In this document: piece by piece, positions 9,342 to 18,021 of the stretch | How positions within the stretch are numbered: position 1 is the stretch's first letter | How the letters are laid out: each line of letters opens with the position of its first letter | NCBI GenBank assembly: GCA_028281025.1 | Contig: JANQKR010000013.1 | Coordinates: forward strand, 496,001-560,000 | Length of the DNA: 64,000 nucleotides | Direction of reading: 5' to 3' | Origin: Croceivirga sp. | Lineage (GTDB): Bacteria > Bacteroidota > Bacteroidia > Flavobacteriales > Flavobacteriaceae | Position numbers and translations under genes: made by a program | The notes under the pieces: generated by a model | What the model was told of the DNA's origin: nothing | The model's input: the letters and a program-made list of their open reading frames with translations, nothing else | Database searches by the model: none

Positions 9342-9956
9342 ATGGATGCTTATGATCTCACCAGGGAACTGGTTTTGCTCGTAGGGGAATTTAAAAAGGA
9401 GGACCGTGGGGGACATGGTGACCTGGTTGCCTTTTTGGAATGGTTGCATGCAAGGAAGGATGCCAGGACCGGATCCAACACACTTTCCATAACCGGACAT
9501 AGTATTGAAGCCGAATTGGCTGCCCATCTCGGCAGACTCAATCGTTATGCCACTACCTATATAAAAATGGTTTTGGAGGGCACCCCTTTTGCCACAGCTA
9601 TGGAATTTACCTTTTCTGCTGTTCTTGACAAAAACAAGGAAGTGGCCAAAACGGATTTGATTCGCATGATGGCTTTTGATAAATCCACAGGTATGGGGGT
9701 CATAAAACGGTTGCTGAACAAAGGGCTTATCGAAGAGTTTCCCAATCCGGAAGATAAACGGAGCAAACTCCTACGGTTGACCCAGAACGGTGAAAAAGCA
9801 GTGGCGTTGGGGTATCAAACCGTACCGGGTGCCGCAAATATGATCTCTAAAAACTTGGAGGACGATGAAAAGCAAAAACTACTGCACTTGCTAAAAAAAC
9901 TGGACGGTTTCCATTACCCCATTTATTTGAATGGTCAGGAAAGGGCCTACCTCTAA
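9342..9956 (+). CDS. MarR-family winged-helix transcriptional regulator
   Basis: The product of about 204 residues has the MarR layout: helical dimerization ends around a winged helix-turn-helix. The segment LIRMMAFDKSTGMGVIKRL is followed by the wing NPEDKRSKLLRLTQNGEKA, in which D-x-R-S is the family signature. Members sense small ligands, antibiotics or oxidants and usually repress a neighbouring gene. The ATG at 9342 starts MDAYDLTREL; a GTG six codons upstream (9324) is an alternative but falls in the A/T-rich putative operator. The gene is divergent from the TonB receptor, which is its most likely target. The N-terminal 50 residues are unusually rich in charged and Gly residues. Confidence 0.85.
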   Translation: MDAYDLTRELVLLVGEFKKEDRGGHGDLVAFLEWLHARKDARTGSNTLSITGHSIEAELAAHLGRLNRYATTYIKMVLEGTPFATAMEFTFSAVLDKNKEVAKTDLIRMMAFDKSTGMGVIKRLLNKGLIEEFPNPEDKRSKLLRLTQNGEKAVALGYQTVPGAANMISKNLEDDEKQKLLHLLKKLDGFHYPIYLNGQERAYL

Positions 9957-10056
9957 ACCATACTCCATAGGTAACATCGGTTTGAACTGGATAATCCTAC
10001 AATAAGGTTCCGTCATTGAAATATGTTAAAATAGTGTCCCTTGATCATGGGTTGGC

Positions 10057-10623
10057 CTAAAATTCATTCCGTGCTTTGAGGGCCCTATTCAAACTTCTGG
10101 TCGTAATACCCAAGTAGTTGGCAATGTCATTTTTTGGGATTTCATGGAGTAAGTCGGGAAATTCGTTCAATAGTCTTTTAAGGTTCGCCTCCAGGGAATG
10201 GGATTGATTGTAGGAATGCCGCAAGGCGGTATACCTGATTTTTGAGGCCATCAACTTCAGTACAAGTGCATTGAATTTGGCATCGTTCTGTATGAGGGCG
10301 AGAAATGCCTTTTTGGGTATTTTATAGTAGGTCACGGGAGTAAGGGCCTCAATGGTGCAAAAACTCAATTCTTCCGTAAACATTTCCAATTCGCCAAATA
10401 CTTCCCCGGCACCAAAAAATTCCTGGATAAAATCATTCCCGGTGTCCTCGGTCAGATAACATTTTGCCAATCCTTCCTTAACAATGGAAACATGAAAGAC
10501 AACGGTCCTTTGCGTAATGATCTTTTCCCCTTTGGGCGCTTCCTGCTCAATAATGGTATGGGTAGAATCCTGACTTTTCAACTTAACGATATACTCCAAG
10601 AATGCTTTGTTTACCCGTATCAT
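10057..10623 (-). CDS. Crp/Fnr-family transcriptional regulator
   Basis: This 188-residue protein has an N-terminal cyclic-nucleotide-binding-type jelly roll (residues about 25-115, with FFGAGEVFGELEMF) and a C-terminal helix-turn-helix (NDIANYLGITTRSLNRAL). No Cys cluster for an Fe-S centre is present, so it is not an Fnr-type oxygen sensor. Such short flavobacterial members often respond to unknown signals. It is divergent from the MFS transporter, and a palindrome sits in the shared promoter, so the exporter may be its target. The promoter TTG, 20 bases, TACTTTTG is visible at 10709-10679 on the minus strand. Confidence 0.9.
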   Translation of the reverse strand: MIRVNKAFLEYIVKLKSQDSTHTIIEQEAPKGEKIITQRTVVFHVSIVKEGLAKCYLTEDTGNDFIQEFFGAGEVFGELEMFTEELSFCTIEALTPVTYYKIPKKAFLALIQNDAKFNALVLKLMASKIRYTALRHSYNQSHSLEANLKRLLNEFPDLLHEIPKNDIANYLGITTRSLNRALKARNEF

Positions 10624-10678
10624 TTTTTAATCGAGGACAAATGTCCTTTATAACCTAAGAAAGCTGTTATTTCTTTAC

Positions 10679-10709
10679 CAAAAGTATAAGAACTCAAGAA
10701 GAGTTCCAA
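10679..10709 (-). promoter_or_regulatory. Promoter of the Crp/Fnr-type gene with internal palindrome
   Basis: On the minus strand a TTG (10709-10707), 20 bases and a perfect TAnnTTTG element, TACTTTTG (10686-10679), form a Bacteroidota promoter. Between the elements lies the perfect dyad GAACTC-AAGAA-GAGTTC (10690-10706), well placed as an operator for autoregulation or for the divergent MFS gene. Confidence 0.6.
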
Positions 10710-10733
10710 TGGATAGAGGATACGACCATAGGA

Positions 10734-11894
10734 ATGAAAAAAAATAATGCCATCTACACGGTTACATTTGGTACCGTCTGCCTAAGTTCTTTGTTGTTTT
10801 CGGCGAGTTACAATATGTTGATCCCAGAATTGCCCGGTTATCTGTCCACCTTGGGCGGTTCGGAATACATAGGCCTGATCATAGCATTGTTCACCTTGAC
10901 CGCTGGCCTTTCCAGACCCTTTAGTGGAAAGCTCACGGACAGGATCGGGCGGAAACCTGTCATTGTTTTTGGTGCAATGGTATGTGTAGTTTGCGGATTT
11001 CTTTATCCAATTTTGGGAACGGTGTCCGGGTTTTTGTGGCTGAGGTTGGCACATGGATTCTCCACGGGTTTTACCCCAACGGCAATTGCCGCCTATGTAG
11101 CGGATAGTGTTCCGCGTGAGAGATGGGGTGAAGCCTTTGGTATTCAAGGGGTATTTTTTACCGGGGGCCTGGCGTTGGGACCCGCTATAGGGAGTTCCAT
11201 AAAACTGTTCTACTCCTACGAGGTTTTGTTCCATTGTTCCTCAACGGTCGCGTTTTTGTCCATTGTTTTGGTGTATCGCTTAAAGGAAACCCTGGGAAAA
11301 ACGGAACCATTTAGGTTTTCCATGTTGAAAATTTCAAAGACCGATATCATTTCCACAGCGGTACTGAAACCGGCATTGCTGACATTTTTGATTTATTTTT
11401 CCTTTGGAATGGTGCTGACCTTAATTCCCGATTGGAGCGATTATTTGGGCATAAAAAATAGGGGTAGTTTTTTCATGGCCTTTACGGTGGCCTCCCTAAC
11501 CATACGTTTTTTGGCGGGAAAGGCCTCGGATAAGTTGGGACGCAGAAAGGTATCCGTTATAGGGCTAATTATCCTGACCGGGGCATTGATGGCAATGGGG
11601 ACTTTTGATACCGTTATTGGCCTTATGGTAGCTGCCGTTTTTTATGGCCTATCCATGGGCATATTGTCACCGGCATTAAACGCATGGACAGCGGATTTGA
11701 GCCCTTTGGAACATCGGGGGAAGGGTATTGCCACCATGTTCATTGCCCTTGAGACAGGTATAGGTTTGGGAGCCTTGTTCTCCGGGATGTACTATCGGGA
11801 TACCTATACAAATATTCCTGTGACCATGTACGGTTGCGCTTTTATGGCACTTCTGGGATTGGTCTATCTGCAATTTGGAAATAGGAATAGCTAA
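10734..11894 (+). CDS. MFS transporter, drug/metabolite exporter type
   Basis: This 386-residue inner-membrane protein has twelve predicted helices in two halves. Motif A is visible in both halves: GKLTDRIGRKPV after helix 2 and GKASDKLGRRKV after helix 8. The pattern matches proton-coupled exporters of the major facilitator superfamily, such as arabinose- or drug-efflux types. The substrate is not evident. The gene is divergent from a Crp/Fnr-type regulator that may control it, and it stands alone: the next gene is convergent, 29 bases on. Confidence 0.92.
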   Translation: MKKNNAIYTVTFGTVCLSSLLFSASYNMLIPELPGYLSTLGGSEYIGLIIALFTLTAGLSRPFSGKLTDRIGRKPVIVFGAMVCVVCGFLYPILGTVSGFLWLRLAHGFSTGFTPTAIAAYVADSVPRERWGEAFGIQGVFFTGGLALGPAIGSSIKLFYSYEVLFHCSSTVAFLSIVLVYRLKETLGKTEPFRFSMLKISKTDIISTAVLKPALLTFLIYFSFGMVLTLIPDWSDYLGIKNRGSFFMAFTVASLTIRFLAGKASDKLGRRKVSVIGLIILTGALMAMGTFDTVIGLMVAAVFYGLSMGILSPALNAWTADLSPLEHRGKGIATMFIALETGIGLGALFSGMYYRDTYTNIPVTMYGCAFMALLGLVYLQFGNRNS

Positions 11895-11923
11895 GAGTTG
11901 GTTTGCAGGACTTAGGAGAGTAA

Positions 11924-13846
11924 TCACAGATTTTCAATGGCAACTATTTTTTTGTTGAAGGTATACACGATATTTTCAACCTGGTCGATTACAAACGAAT
12001 CCTCATTGTCCAACTGCTTTAATCGTTCTTCTTTTCCAGTGGGGATATGCAGCCGAATGAGGTCTTTCGTTTCATTCGTTTTTGGGGTGATGACCAGGGT
12101 ATAATCCTCTCCTTTTTTACCTTTCTGAATTCTTTCGAAGACCGTTTCCAATCCTGAACTAAAACCCAGTTCATTAAGATTGGCGATGATTTGTTTAGGG
12201 TTTTGGATGAGGCGATAGGAACCGTAAACGCTGGATCCAAAATCTGTCAGGAATCCCAGGTCTCCTGAGGCCAGGGTTCCCGCTACCGATGCAATGGCCT
12301 GATTGTAGACAAAGGAGGTTGCGGCCCTATACGTACCCAACCCCCTTTTTACGTAGTAATAGGCTTCCCTAAAAAAAGAGGGTTCCTCATTGGAAGGGTA
12401 TGCTTTCTTGTATTTTAGCTTGCCCAGCGTATCAAACAGAAAAAAGTTGTTGTTATTTTCAAGGAAATAGCCATAGGTTCCCATTCGTAAATCTGGAAGG
12501 GTCCTTCCAAAATCAAACGAATAGAGAGGTTTGGGCGTGCTGGTCGAACTGCCGTTCACTATATAGAATCTATTGTTGCTATAGATGGGGTATTGCTTGG
12601 CAATACTATCGTGCCAGATGCTATAGGTAGGTAGTTTAAGCTTTAGATTTCTCGAAATAAAATCCGCATCGTTAAGGATGATATCATCCCATATTTTGCT
12701 TCCATTTTCAAGCCTCACTTTGTTGGCCCTGGATGGGGTAATATAAATGGCCGTGGAATCTTCCTTGATAAGGTATATAGGTGTTTCAGTATTGGAAAGT
12801 GAAATTTTTACGGGTTTTTTCCATACCCTCTTTCCTTTTTTCCCAATGAGGGATAAAAACTTTTCCTGAGCCACCAAAAAACCTTCATTAACGGGAATGA
12901 TCTTCTTTATAAATGGGAGTGATTCCATTTCTTCCCATTGTTTTGTTCCCTTGTCGTCCAGTATATTGAAACCTGTTGAGGAGATGATTATGAGTTTGTT
13001 GCCGTCAAAGACCACTTCTGTAATTGCCCCTTGGGTTTTAACGGGGTTTTTCCATAAGGGCGCCATTGCATCTGTGGAATAGGCCATAACATCCGTGGTG
13101 CGTTTAAGCTTTTCCCCTTGTTTGGCATTTGAAAATTGGAAAATCACCTCCTTGGAATTGTCAATCGCAATGGATGCTACTTGTCCTTTTTCATAGAGGA
13201 TTTTACCGGATGTACCATCTATTTTTAGGAGGTAATTATTTCGTAACCAAAACACATTTTGTTTCTTGTCCAGAAGCACTTTCTCCTTTTCAAAAAGGGT
13301 GCCTTTTAGGTTCTTAAAAAAAGAGGAATGGGTTAGGTTGGTCCTCCATAGCATTTTTTGACCTTCATAACTGTAAAGGGCAACAGCCAGTTCGTTGTCC
13401 ATAACCCCATCGATCAGAACGGCCTTCCGTTCTGGGATCAATAGGGTACGGTTAACGGATTTAAACCCTATCCCTTCCGAATTGAACAGCACTTTTCCAT
13501 TGACCACATTGACCATAATCCTGGATAGGCCCTTGGTGTTGACCGTATTTGAAAGCAGTTTTGAATTTACGGTAGGTTTGTTTTCAAAAACGACCAATGG
13601 TGTAAATGGAATTTCATGGTACGATTTAAAATTCACTTTGCCCAAGGATTCGTTTTTCCATTGAATAGAGCGACTTGTCGGACTTATCCCATACAGTTCC
13701 TTGCCGGTCCTTACCAACAACATACCGGTGTTCACATTAATGATGCTTTCCTTTACCGGATGGGACAGCGCAATCTCCTCCTGGGCCAGTAGGACCATCT
13801 GACTCCACAAAAACAGGGCTGGCAAAAGGAAATATTTCGAGGTCAT
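11924..13846 (-). CDS. Secreted PQQ-like beta-propeller protein of unknown function
   Basis: This 640-residue protein has a signal peptide (LFLWSQMVLLAQ). It then shows repeating units of about 40-50 residues with the W-K or G-K-x-L/I pattern of quinoprotein-like propellers (LVRTGKELYGI, NGKVLFNSEG, DGTSGKILYEKG, LDDKGTKQWEE). A membrane-like stretch near the C-terminus (SFVYNQAIASVAGTLASGDLGFL) interrupts the pattern. No dehydrogenase active-site residues are recognisable, so it is more likely a scaffold or sensor like BamB than an enzyme. It stands alone on the minus strand between a convergent exporter and the hydrolase lipoprotein, whose terminator separates the two. Confidence 0.75.
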   Translation of the reverse strand: MTSKYFLLPALFLWSQMVLLAQEEIALSHPVKESIINVNTGMLLVRTGKELYGISPTSRSIQWKNESLGKVNFKSYHEIPFTPLVVFENKPTVNSKLLSNTVNTKGLSRIMVNVVNGKVLFNSEGIGFKSVNRTLLIPERKAVLIDGVMDNELAVALYSYEGQKMLWRTNLTHSSFFKNLKGTLFEKEKVLLDKKQNVFWLRNNYLLKIDGTSGKILYEKGQVASIAIDNSKEVIFQFSNAKQGEKLKRTTDVMAYSTDAMAPLWKNPVKTQGAITEVVFDGNKLIIISSTGFNILDDKGTKQWEEMESLPFIKKIIPVNEGFLVAQEKFLSLIGKKGKRVWKKPVKISLSNTETPIYLIKEDSTAIYITPSRANKVRLENGSKIWDDIILNDADFISRNLKLKLPTYSIWHDSIAKQYPIYSNNRFYIVNGSSTSTPKPLYSFDFGRTLPDLRMGTYGYFLENNNNFFLFDTLGKLKYKKAYPSNEEPSFFREAYYYVKRGLGTYRAATSFVYNQAIASVAGTLASGDLGFLTDFGSSVYGSYRLIQNPKQIIANLNELGFSSGLETVFERIQKGKKGEDYTLVITPKTNETKDLIRLHIPTGKEERLKQLDNEDSFVIDQVENIVYTFNKKIVAIENL

Positions 13847-13881
13847 AATTTGGTATCCTGTTCCAAAAGGACAAAAAAGAA

Positions 13882-13915
13882 GTCCACTGAAAAGGTACTA
13901 CATTTTTCAGTGGAC
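13882..13915 (-). terminator. Intrinsic terminator of the SnoaL/hydrolase lipoprotein gene
   Basis: A perfect 12-bp stem (GTCCACTGAAAA with TTTTCAGTGGAC) is followed on the minus strand by a T-rich tract. It lies 26 bases after the stop codon at 13941. Confidence 0.75.
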
Positions 13916-13940
13916 CAGCATTGGTTATGCGTTTGAAAGG

Positions 13941-15860
13941 CTACTTTTTCAAGTAGGCAACCACTTCACCCATGGCAGCATTAACGGCATCAGCCTCAAA
14001 ATACAATTGCTGTTGGTTGTAATCGTTGAGCCATTTTATGTCTTTTTCCCCGGGGAGCAGTCCATAGAAATCCTTGGTGCCCTGGGGAACCGCCCCACTT
14101 TCACTGTGCACTATAAAAACCGGTTGCGAGATGTCTTTGCCCACGGAGATACCGTCAAAGGTCAACCAAGGCTCCCAACTACTTACGGCAAAACGGTTGT
14201 CGTATTGTGGACCGGCCGCTTTGGATGGATTTAGGTAGTAATCGAATGCATTTTGGGGAACGTACATTGCACTTAGGGGATCCAGTTCGCTGGCTGCAAG
14301 TACATACGCCATTTGACCGGTTTCCGCATAGTTGACTTTGGCCTCCTTAGCGGCTTGCAAAAGGCCAGTTGTTCCACCCGGACGGGAATCATAGATCATT
14401 TTGGCAATTTCCGGATTGTGCAACCATGGCGCGACCAAAACCAGCGTTTTGATGCGCTTGTCCTGGGCGGTGGCGTGGGCCATATAGCCAGAGCTGGCAC
14501 AAACCCCCAAACCGGAAAGGTTTTCCTCATCCACATTGTTATGCTGAATCAAATAATCCACCGCAGCTTTGATGTCCTCGATTTTCAAGTTGTAGTCCTC
14601 CACTTGTCGGGGTTGGCCCTCACTTTCGCCAAATCCGGTAAAATCAAAGGTCAGGGTAATAAAACCGTCTTTTGCCATCACACTGGCATATTCATCGGGC
14701 ATTTGTTCCTTAACGCTTGTCCAACTTCCGGTCACAATTGCAGCAGGATATTTTTTGGCCGTATCAAAGTTGGGGGGCAAAAATAGATGTCCCCTTAAAA
14801 GAACCCCATTACTGCTAAAGGCCACTTCTTCCTGGACAACACCACTGTCCGTTCTTGCCCCTGCCGCGTGCACCGAATAGGTTTCGGGTTGCAGTCCAGG
14901 CCAACCGTTCAACAGGATATTGGGATTGAACTGTTCTACAAGCGCCGTAATTTTTCCGTTCTTAACAGTATAGATACCCACGTAGGCGTTGTTGTACGGT
15001 TTGCCTTCGGAAGTGGTGATGGTTCCCTCAAATTTTACCAAAACCGTATTGGGATCCGCTGTGCCGAATATCTCGCGCTGATAGCTTTGTGTATAGTCCA
15101 TAACACCGGTGTACTGTTTTTTCATGACCTCAATACCAACCAGTTCTTTTGAAAAGTTGGTTGGGGCCAGGGGCATTTTTTGAACCACATTGGAATCCAA
15201 AGTGGCCAACAAATCCTCCAGGTTTTGATTCTCCAAAGCTGAGAAGAATGCTTCAACTACTGTTTGGGTTGCGTTGGAGGCGCTTTTCAATTCAGGGACT
15301 TGATTGTTTTCCACATTTTTCAAAGCTGCCAAGGGCAGTGCCGTATTCCCATTTTGATCATACAGGCTTAAATCGATTCGCGCGATTTTCCATGCATCAT
15401 TTTCCTTAATATACTCGGTATCATAGCCCACAAAGACGGTCCATTGGTCATTGTTCAAAAAGTGGGTGGCAATGGCATCCATGGTCGCGGTAGCCCGGTT
15501 ACCTGCTACCCAAATGGCTTTATTGTGCACCTGATGGACGGTTCGCTCAAAACCGGGAAGCAAGGCTTTCCAACCGGTCACAATTTCATCTGGGGTCTTG
15601 AATCCGGAATCCCCGCCCAAAGCAGTGTAATCGGTATACACGGAATCTGCCATAATATGTTTTATGGCTTCCCAGTCACGTTGATCCACGCCATTGAACA
15701 AGGTGTTGATCACGGCATCGATTTGTGAGGTCTCGATTGTGGTTGCAGTTTGCGTTGTGGTCATAGCTGTTTCGTTTTCAGTTGATACTTCTTTTTTTGT
15801 TTCGTTTATACAGGCTATCAAACCAAGGGCGATAGTGGCTGTTGTGATTACTTTTTTCAT
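13941..15860 (-). CDS. Lipoprotein with two SnoaL-like domains and an alpha/beta hydrolase domain
   Basis: The 639-residue product begins with a lipoprotein signal (ALGLIAC, Cys17). Two SnoaL/NTF2-like domains follow at about residues 45-165 and 195-310; both contain the pattern of an aromatic-rich cone (DQRDWEAIKHIM and ALENQNLEDLLATL). The C-terminal half (about 340-639) is an alpha/beta hydrolase of the dienelactone-hydrolase/YcjY type, with nucleophile elbow GVCASSG, acid-loop candidates near LAASELDP, and a late His in FIVHSESG. NTF2-type domains often bind hydrophobic ligands, so a detoxifying esterase or hydrolase is plausible. A direct-repeat operator 79-108 bases upstream is shared with the reductase operon, which links this gene to the AraC regulator. 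Confidence 0.85.
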   Translation of the reverse strand: MKKVITTATIALGLIACINETKKEVSTENETAMTTTQTATTIETSQIDAVINTLFNGVDQRDWEAIKHIMADSVYTDYTALGGDSGFKTPDEIVTGWKALLPGFERTVHQVHNKAIWVAGNRATATMDAIATHFLNNDQWTVFVGYDTEYIKENDAWKIARIDLSLYDQNGNTALPLAALKNVENNQVPELKSASNATQTVVEAFFSALENQNLEDLLATLDSNVVQKMPLAPTNFSKELVGIEVMKKQYTGVMDYTQSYQREIFGTADPNTVLVKFEGTITTSEGKPYNNAYVGIYTVKNGKITALVEQFNPNILLNGWPGLQPETYSVHAAGARTDSGVVQEEVAFSSNGVLLRGHLFLPPNFDTAKKYPAAIVTGSWTSVKEQMPDEYASVMAKDGFITLTFDFTGFGESEGQPRQVEDYNLKIEDIKAAVDYLIQHNNVDEENLSGLGVCASSGYMAHATAQDKRIKTLVLVAPWLHNPEIAKMIYDSRPGGTTGLLQAAKEAKVNYAETGQMAYVLAASELDPLSAMYVPQNAFDYYLNPSKAAGPQYDNRFAVSSWEPWLTFDGISVGKDISQPVFIVHSESGAVPQGTKDFYGLLPGEKDIKWLNDYNQQQLYFEADAVNAAMGEVVAYLKK

Positions 15861-15938
15861 ATTACTTTTTTAGCTGATCTGTGTTGTCAATTATTTATGG
15901 TGTAAAAGTAATCTTAGGGAATAGGGCCTGCGCTACGC

Positions 15939-15968
15939 AATTCAAAGGGGGAAGTACAGAATTCAAAG
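15939..15968 (-). promoter_or_regulatory. Direct-repeat AraC-type operator, copy 1
   Basis: Two ATTCAAAG half-sites lie 21 bp apart (first bases 15940 and 15961), with AAGTACAG between them. The same arrangement, with the same spacing and intervening bases, recurs at 17973-18001. It lies upstream of the lipoprotein gene that starts at 15860. A TACTTTTA element on the minus strand just after it may be the -7 box. Confidence 0.6.
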
Positions 15969-16021
15969 ATGTATTGTATTTGTAAAGGTTCGGGATGGTA
16001 GAATGGTCCCAAAACAAACAA

Positions 16022-16118
16022 TGATGTCATTTTGAGCGAGAGCGAAAAATCTCAAAATATTCCAGGCTAAGGAATCAAGAATCGATGGGATTCTTTATTT
16101 CATTCAGAATGACATTTT
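16022..16118. repeat. Dispersed palindromic intergenic element
   Basis: TGTCATTTTGAGCGAGAGCG on the left and, inverted on the right, GTCATTCTGAATGAAATAAA form an imperfect hairpin of about 97 bp. Elements starting TCATTNTGAGCGNA are widely scattered between genes in Bacteroidota. The rest of the 289-base gap (15861-16149) holds the AraC-type operator and promoter of the lipoprotein gene. Confidence 0.6.
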
Positions 16119-16149
16119 GATGTGGGTTTTTTAAAAGCAGGGGAACTGC

Positions 16150-16851
16150 TTACCACTGGATTTCCTTTTTATCACGAAAAAATTTAGCCGTGGGGCCATC
16201 ATCGGGGAAAAAGGCCGCCCAAACAATGGTTTCAGCACCCTCTTCTGGGCTTTTTGGGGCCCCGGCCCCGCCCATTTCGGTACGCACCCAACCCGGGCAA
16301 ACCGCATTGACCAAAATATGGGTCCCCTTTAGATGCCTTGCAAAGCTGAGGGTCAAGGCGTTCAGTGCCACCTTGGAAATACTGTAACCCGGAGTTCCCC
16401 CGGTTAAGGCCGACAATTCCCCGGCCCCGCTGCTCACATTTACGATACGGCCAAAATTGTTTTTTTGCATTAAGGGCAAAAAAGCCTGAATCATTCGCCA
16501 TGGCCCCATCACATTGGTTTCCATGGTTTCCTGAACATTGGTCAAATCTGCATTGGCAACATTTTGCCAAGTGTCGTAATTGATGCCGGCATTGTTGACC
16601 AAAATATCCAACCTGCCAAATTCCTTTTCCACATAGTTGGCAAGTTGGTCAATGCTTTTGGGTGAGGTAACGTCCAAGGAATGATGATAGACATTTTCGC
16701 TGTTTAGTTTTGCTGCTGCGGCTGTGCCGTCAGACTCCTTTCTGCTGGTCAAAATAACGGAGATTCCGTTTTTCAACAACCCTTGGGCAACGGCAAAACC
16801 GATTCCACGATTGGAACCGGTTACCAAAGCTATTTTAGTTGTGGCTTTCAT
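16150..16851 (-). CDS. Short-chain dehydrogenase/reductase (SDR)
   Basis: This 233-residue classical SDR has the NADP-binding GSNRGIG motif (residues 13-19), NNAG in the middle, and the catalytic SSG with YSISK (Tyr and Lys four apart). It ends with KFFRDKKEIQW, as in a plant- and bacterial-type carbonyl reductase subgroup. It reduces a carbonyl or oxidises an alcohol with NAD(P). It lies 12 bases after the aldo-keto reductase stop codon in the same direction, so they form an operon. The natural substrate is unknown. Confidence 0.93.
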   Translation of the reverse strand: MKATTKIALVTGSNRGIGFAVAQGLLKNGISVILTSRKESDGTAAAAKLNSENVYHHSLDVTSPKSIDQLANYVEKEFGRLDILVNNAGINYDTWQNVANADLTNVQETMETNVMGPWRMIQAFLPLMQKNNFGRIVNVSSGAGELSALTGGTPGYSISKVALNALTLSFARHLKGTHILVNAVCPGWVRTEMGGAGAPKSPEEGAETIVWAAFFPDDGPTAKFFRDKKEIQW

Positions 16852-16863
16852 ACTGCTGTTTCG

Positions 16864-17910
16864 TTAAAGCATAAAGGGGCGGTTATGTACAATATTCTCA
16901 AACTGTCCACCGTAGGTTACGGCCTGTGTACTCTTTAAAAAATCATAGGGGAACCCAAGTTCCATAGCACTGATTTCATCCAGTTCCTTGGTATCTTCTG
17001 CGCTCAATTCGAAATCTATACTTCTTAGATTCGATTCAATATGGCTTGCCTTAGTACCCCCAAGAATGGGAATGATGTCTTTTTGCTTTACATAGGCAAT
17101 GGCCACGGCTGATGGAGCGATATGGTTTCGTTCCGCAATTTCGACCACTTTATCGCCAATGGCCAAATTTCTATCGGTCAGGGCTACAAAAGCAGCGGTG
17201 TCCAATCTTCGATTGCCTGGGTTGTTGGCTTTTCCATTTTTTTGACTGTACTTGCCGGTCAAGATTCCCGAAGCCAATGGCGACCAACCCAAGGTGGTCA
17301 TGCCCTCACTTTTGGCCATGGGCAGTAAATCGCGCTCTCCCGTTCGTTGGATGAGACTGTATTCAATTTGCGAGGCTTCAAAAGGGGTCAATCCGTTCAT
17401 ACGGGCGTACATATTGGCTTTGGAAATGACCCATGCAGGGGCATCTGAAATCCCAAGATAGAGCACTTTTCCTTGGCGCACCATGTCATCCAAAGCGCGC
17501 ATGACCTCTTGTACGGGAGACATGAAGTCCCATGCATGTACCCAAAATACATCAACATAATCCGTGTCCAAACGTTTTAAACTTCGTTCCAGGGATTGCA
17601 TCATATTTTTACGACTGTTACCGGCCCTGTTCGGGTCGTTGCCCGGCATGGCATCCGTATATTTGGTGCCCAAAACGATGTATTCCCGATTCGACTTGAT
17701 AAATTCCCCAGTAAATTTTTCACTGGTCCCTCCAGTATAAATCTCGTTTGCGGTATCCACAAAATTGCCACCGGCATTGACAAAGGCGTCAAACATTTTC
17801 TTACTGGTTTCCTTATCGGCACCCCAGCCAGCTTCGGTACCAAAGGTCATTGTTCCCAGGGCCACTTCTGAGACCCGTAATCCTGTATTTCCCAATAATT
17901 TGTATTTCAT
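16864..17910 (-). CDS. Aldo/keto reductase
   Basis: This 348-residue TIM-barrel oxidoreductase has the catalytic set Asp (FVDTAN), Tyr (EIYTGG), Lys (LGTKYTD) and His (FWVHAWD). The C-terminal NADPH site is visible (IPILGGTKASHIESNL). It resembles the Tas/YajO-like branch that reduces aldehydes or ketones. It is the first gene of the operon with the SDR at 16150-16851. The upstream region has a perfect TAACTTTG -7 element and the AraC-type direct repeat where the -33 element would be, which suggests activator-dependent expression. Confidence 0.94.
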   Translation of the reverse strand: MKYKLLGNTGLRVSEVALGTMTFGTEAGWGADKETSKKMFDAFVNAGGNFVDTANEIYTGGTSEKFTGEFIKSNREYIVLGTKYTDAMPGNDPNRAGNSRKNMMQSLERSLKRLDTDYVDVFWVHAWDFMSPVQEVMRALDDMVRQGKVLYLGISDAPAWVISKANMYARMNGLTPFEASQIEYSLIQRTGERDLLPMAKSEGMTTLGWSPLASGILTGKYSQKNGKANNPGNRRLDTAAFVALTDRNLAIGDKVVEIAERNHIAPSAVAIAYVKQKDIIPILGGTKASHIESNLRSIDFELSAEDTKELDEISAMELGFPYDFLKSTQAVTYGGQFENIVHNRPFML

Positions 17911-17936
17911 GATTTTTTGATTTTTAAATGCTACCC

Positions 17937-18001
17937 CAAAGTTAAGGGCAAGCTTTGGCCAAAAAGTATCGTATTCAAAGCAGGAAGTACAGAATTCAAA
18001 G
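17937..18001 (-). promoter_or_regulatory. Reductase-operon promoter and AraC-type operator, copy 2
   Basis: On the minus strand the -7 element TAACTTTG occupies 17944-17937. Upstream, ATTCAAAG half-sites at 17973-17980 and 17994-18001 repeat 21 bp apart with AAGTACAG between them, as in copy 1. No good -33 TTG is present at the usual distance, which fits an activated promoter. The AraC gene ends 21 bases further upstream. Confidence 0.65.
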
Positions 18002-18021
18002 AAACCATTAAAAAGAAGTGA

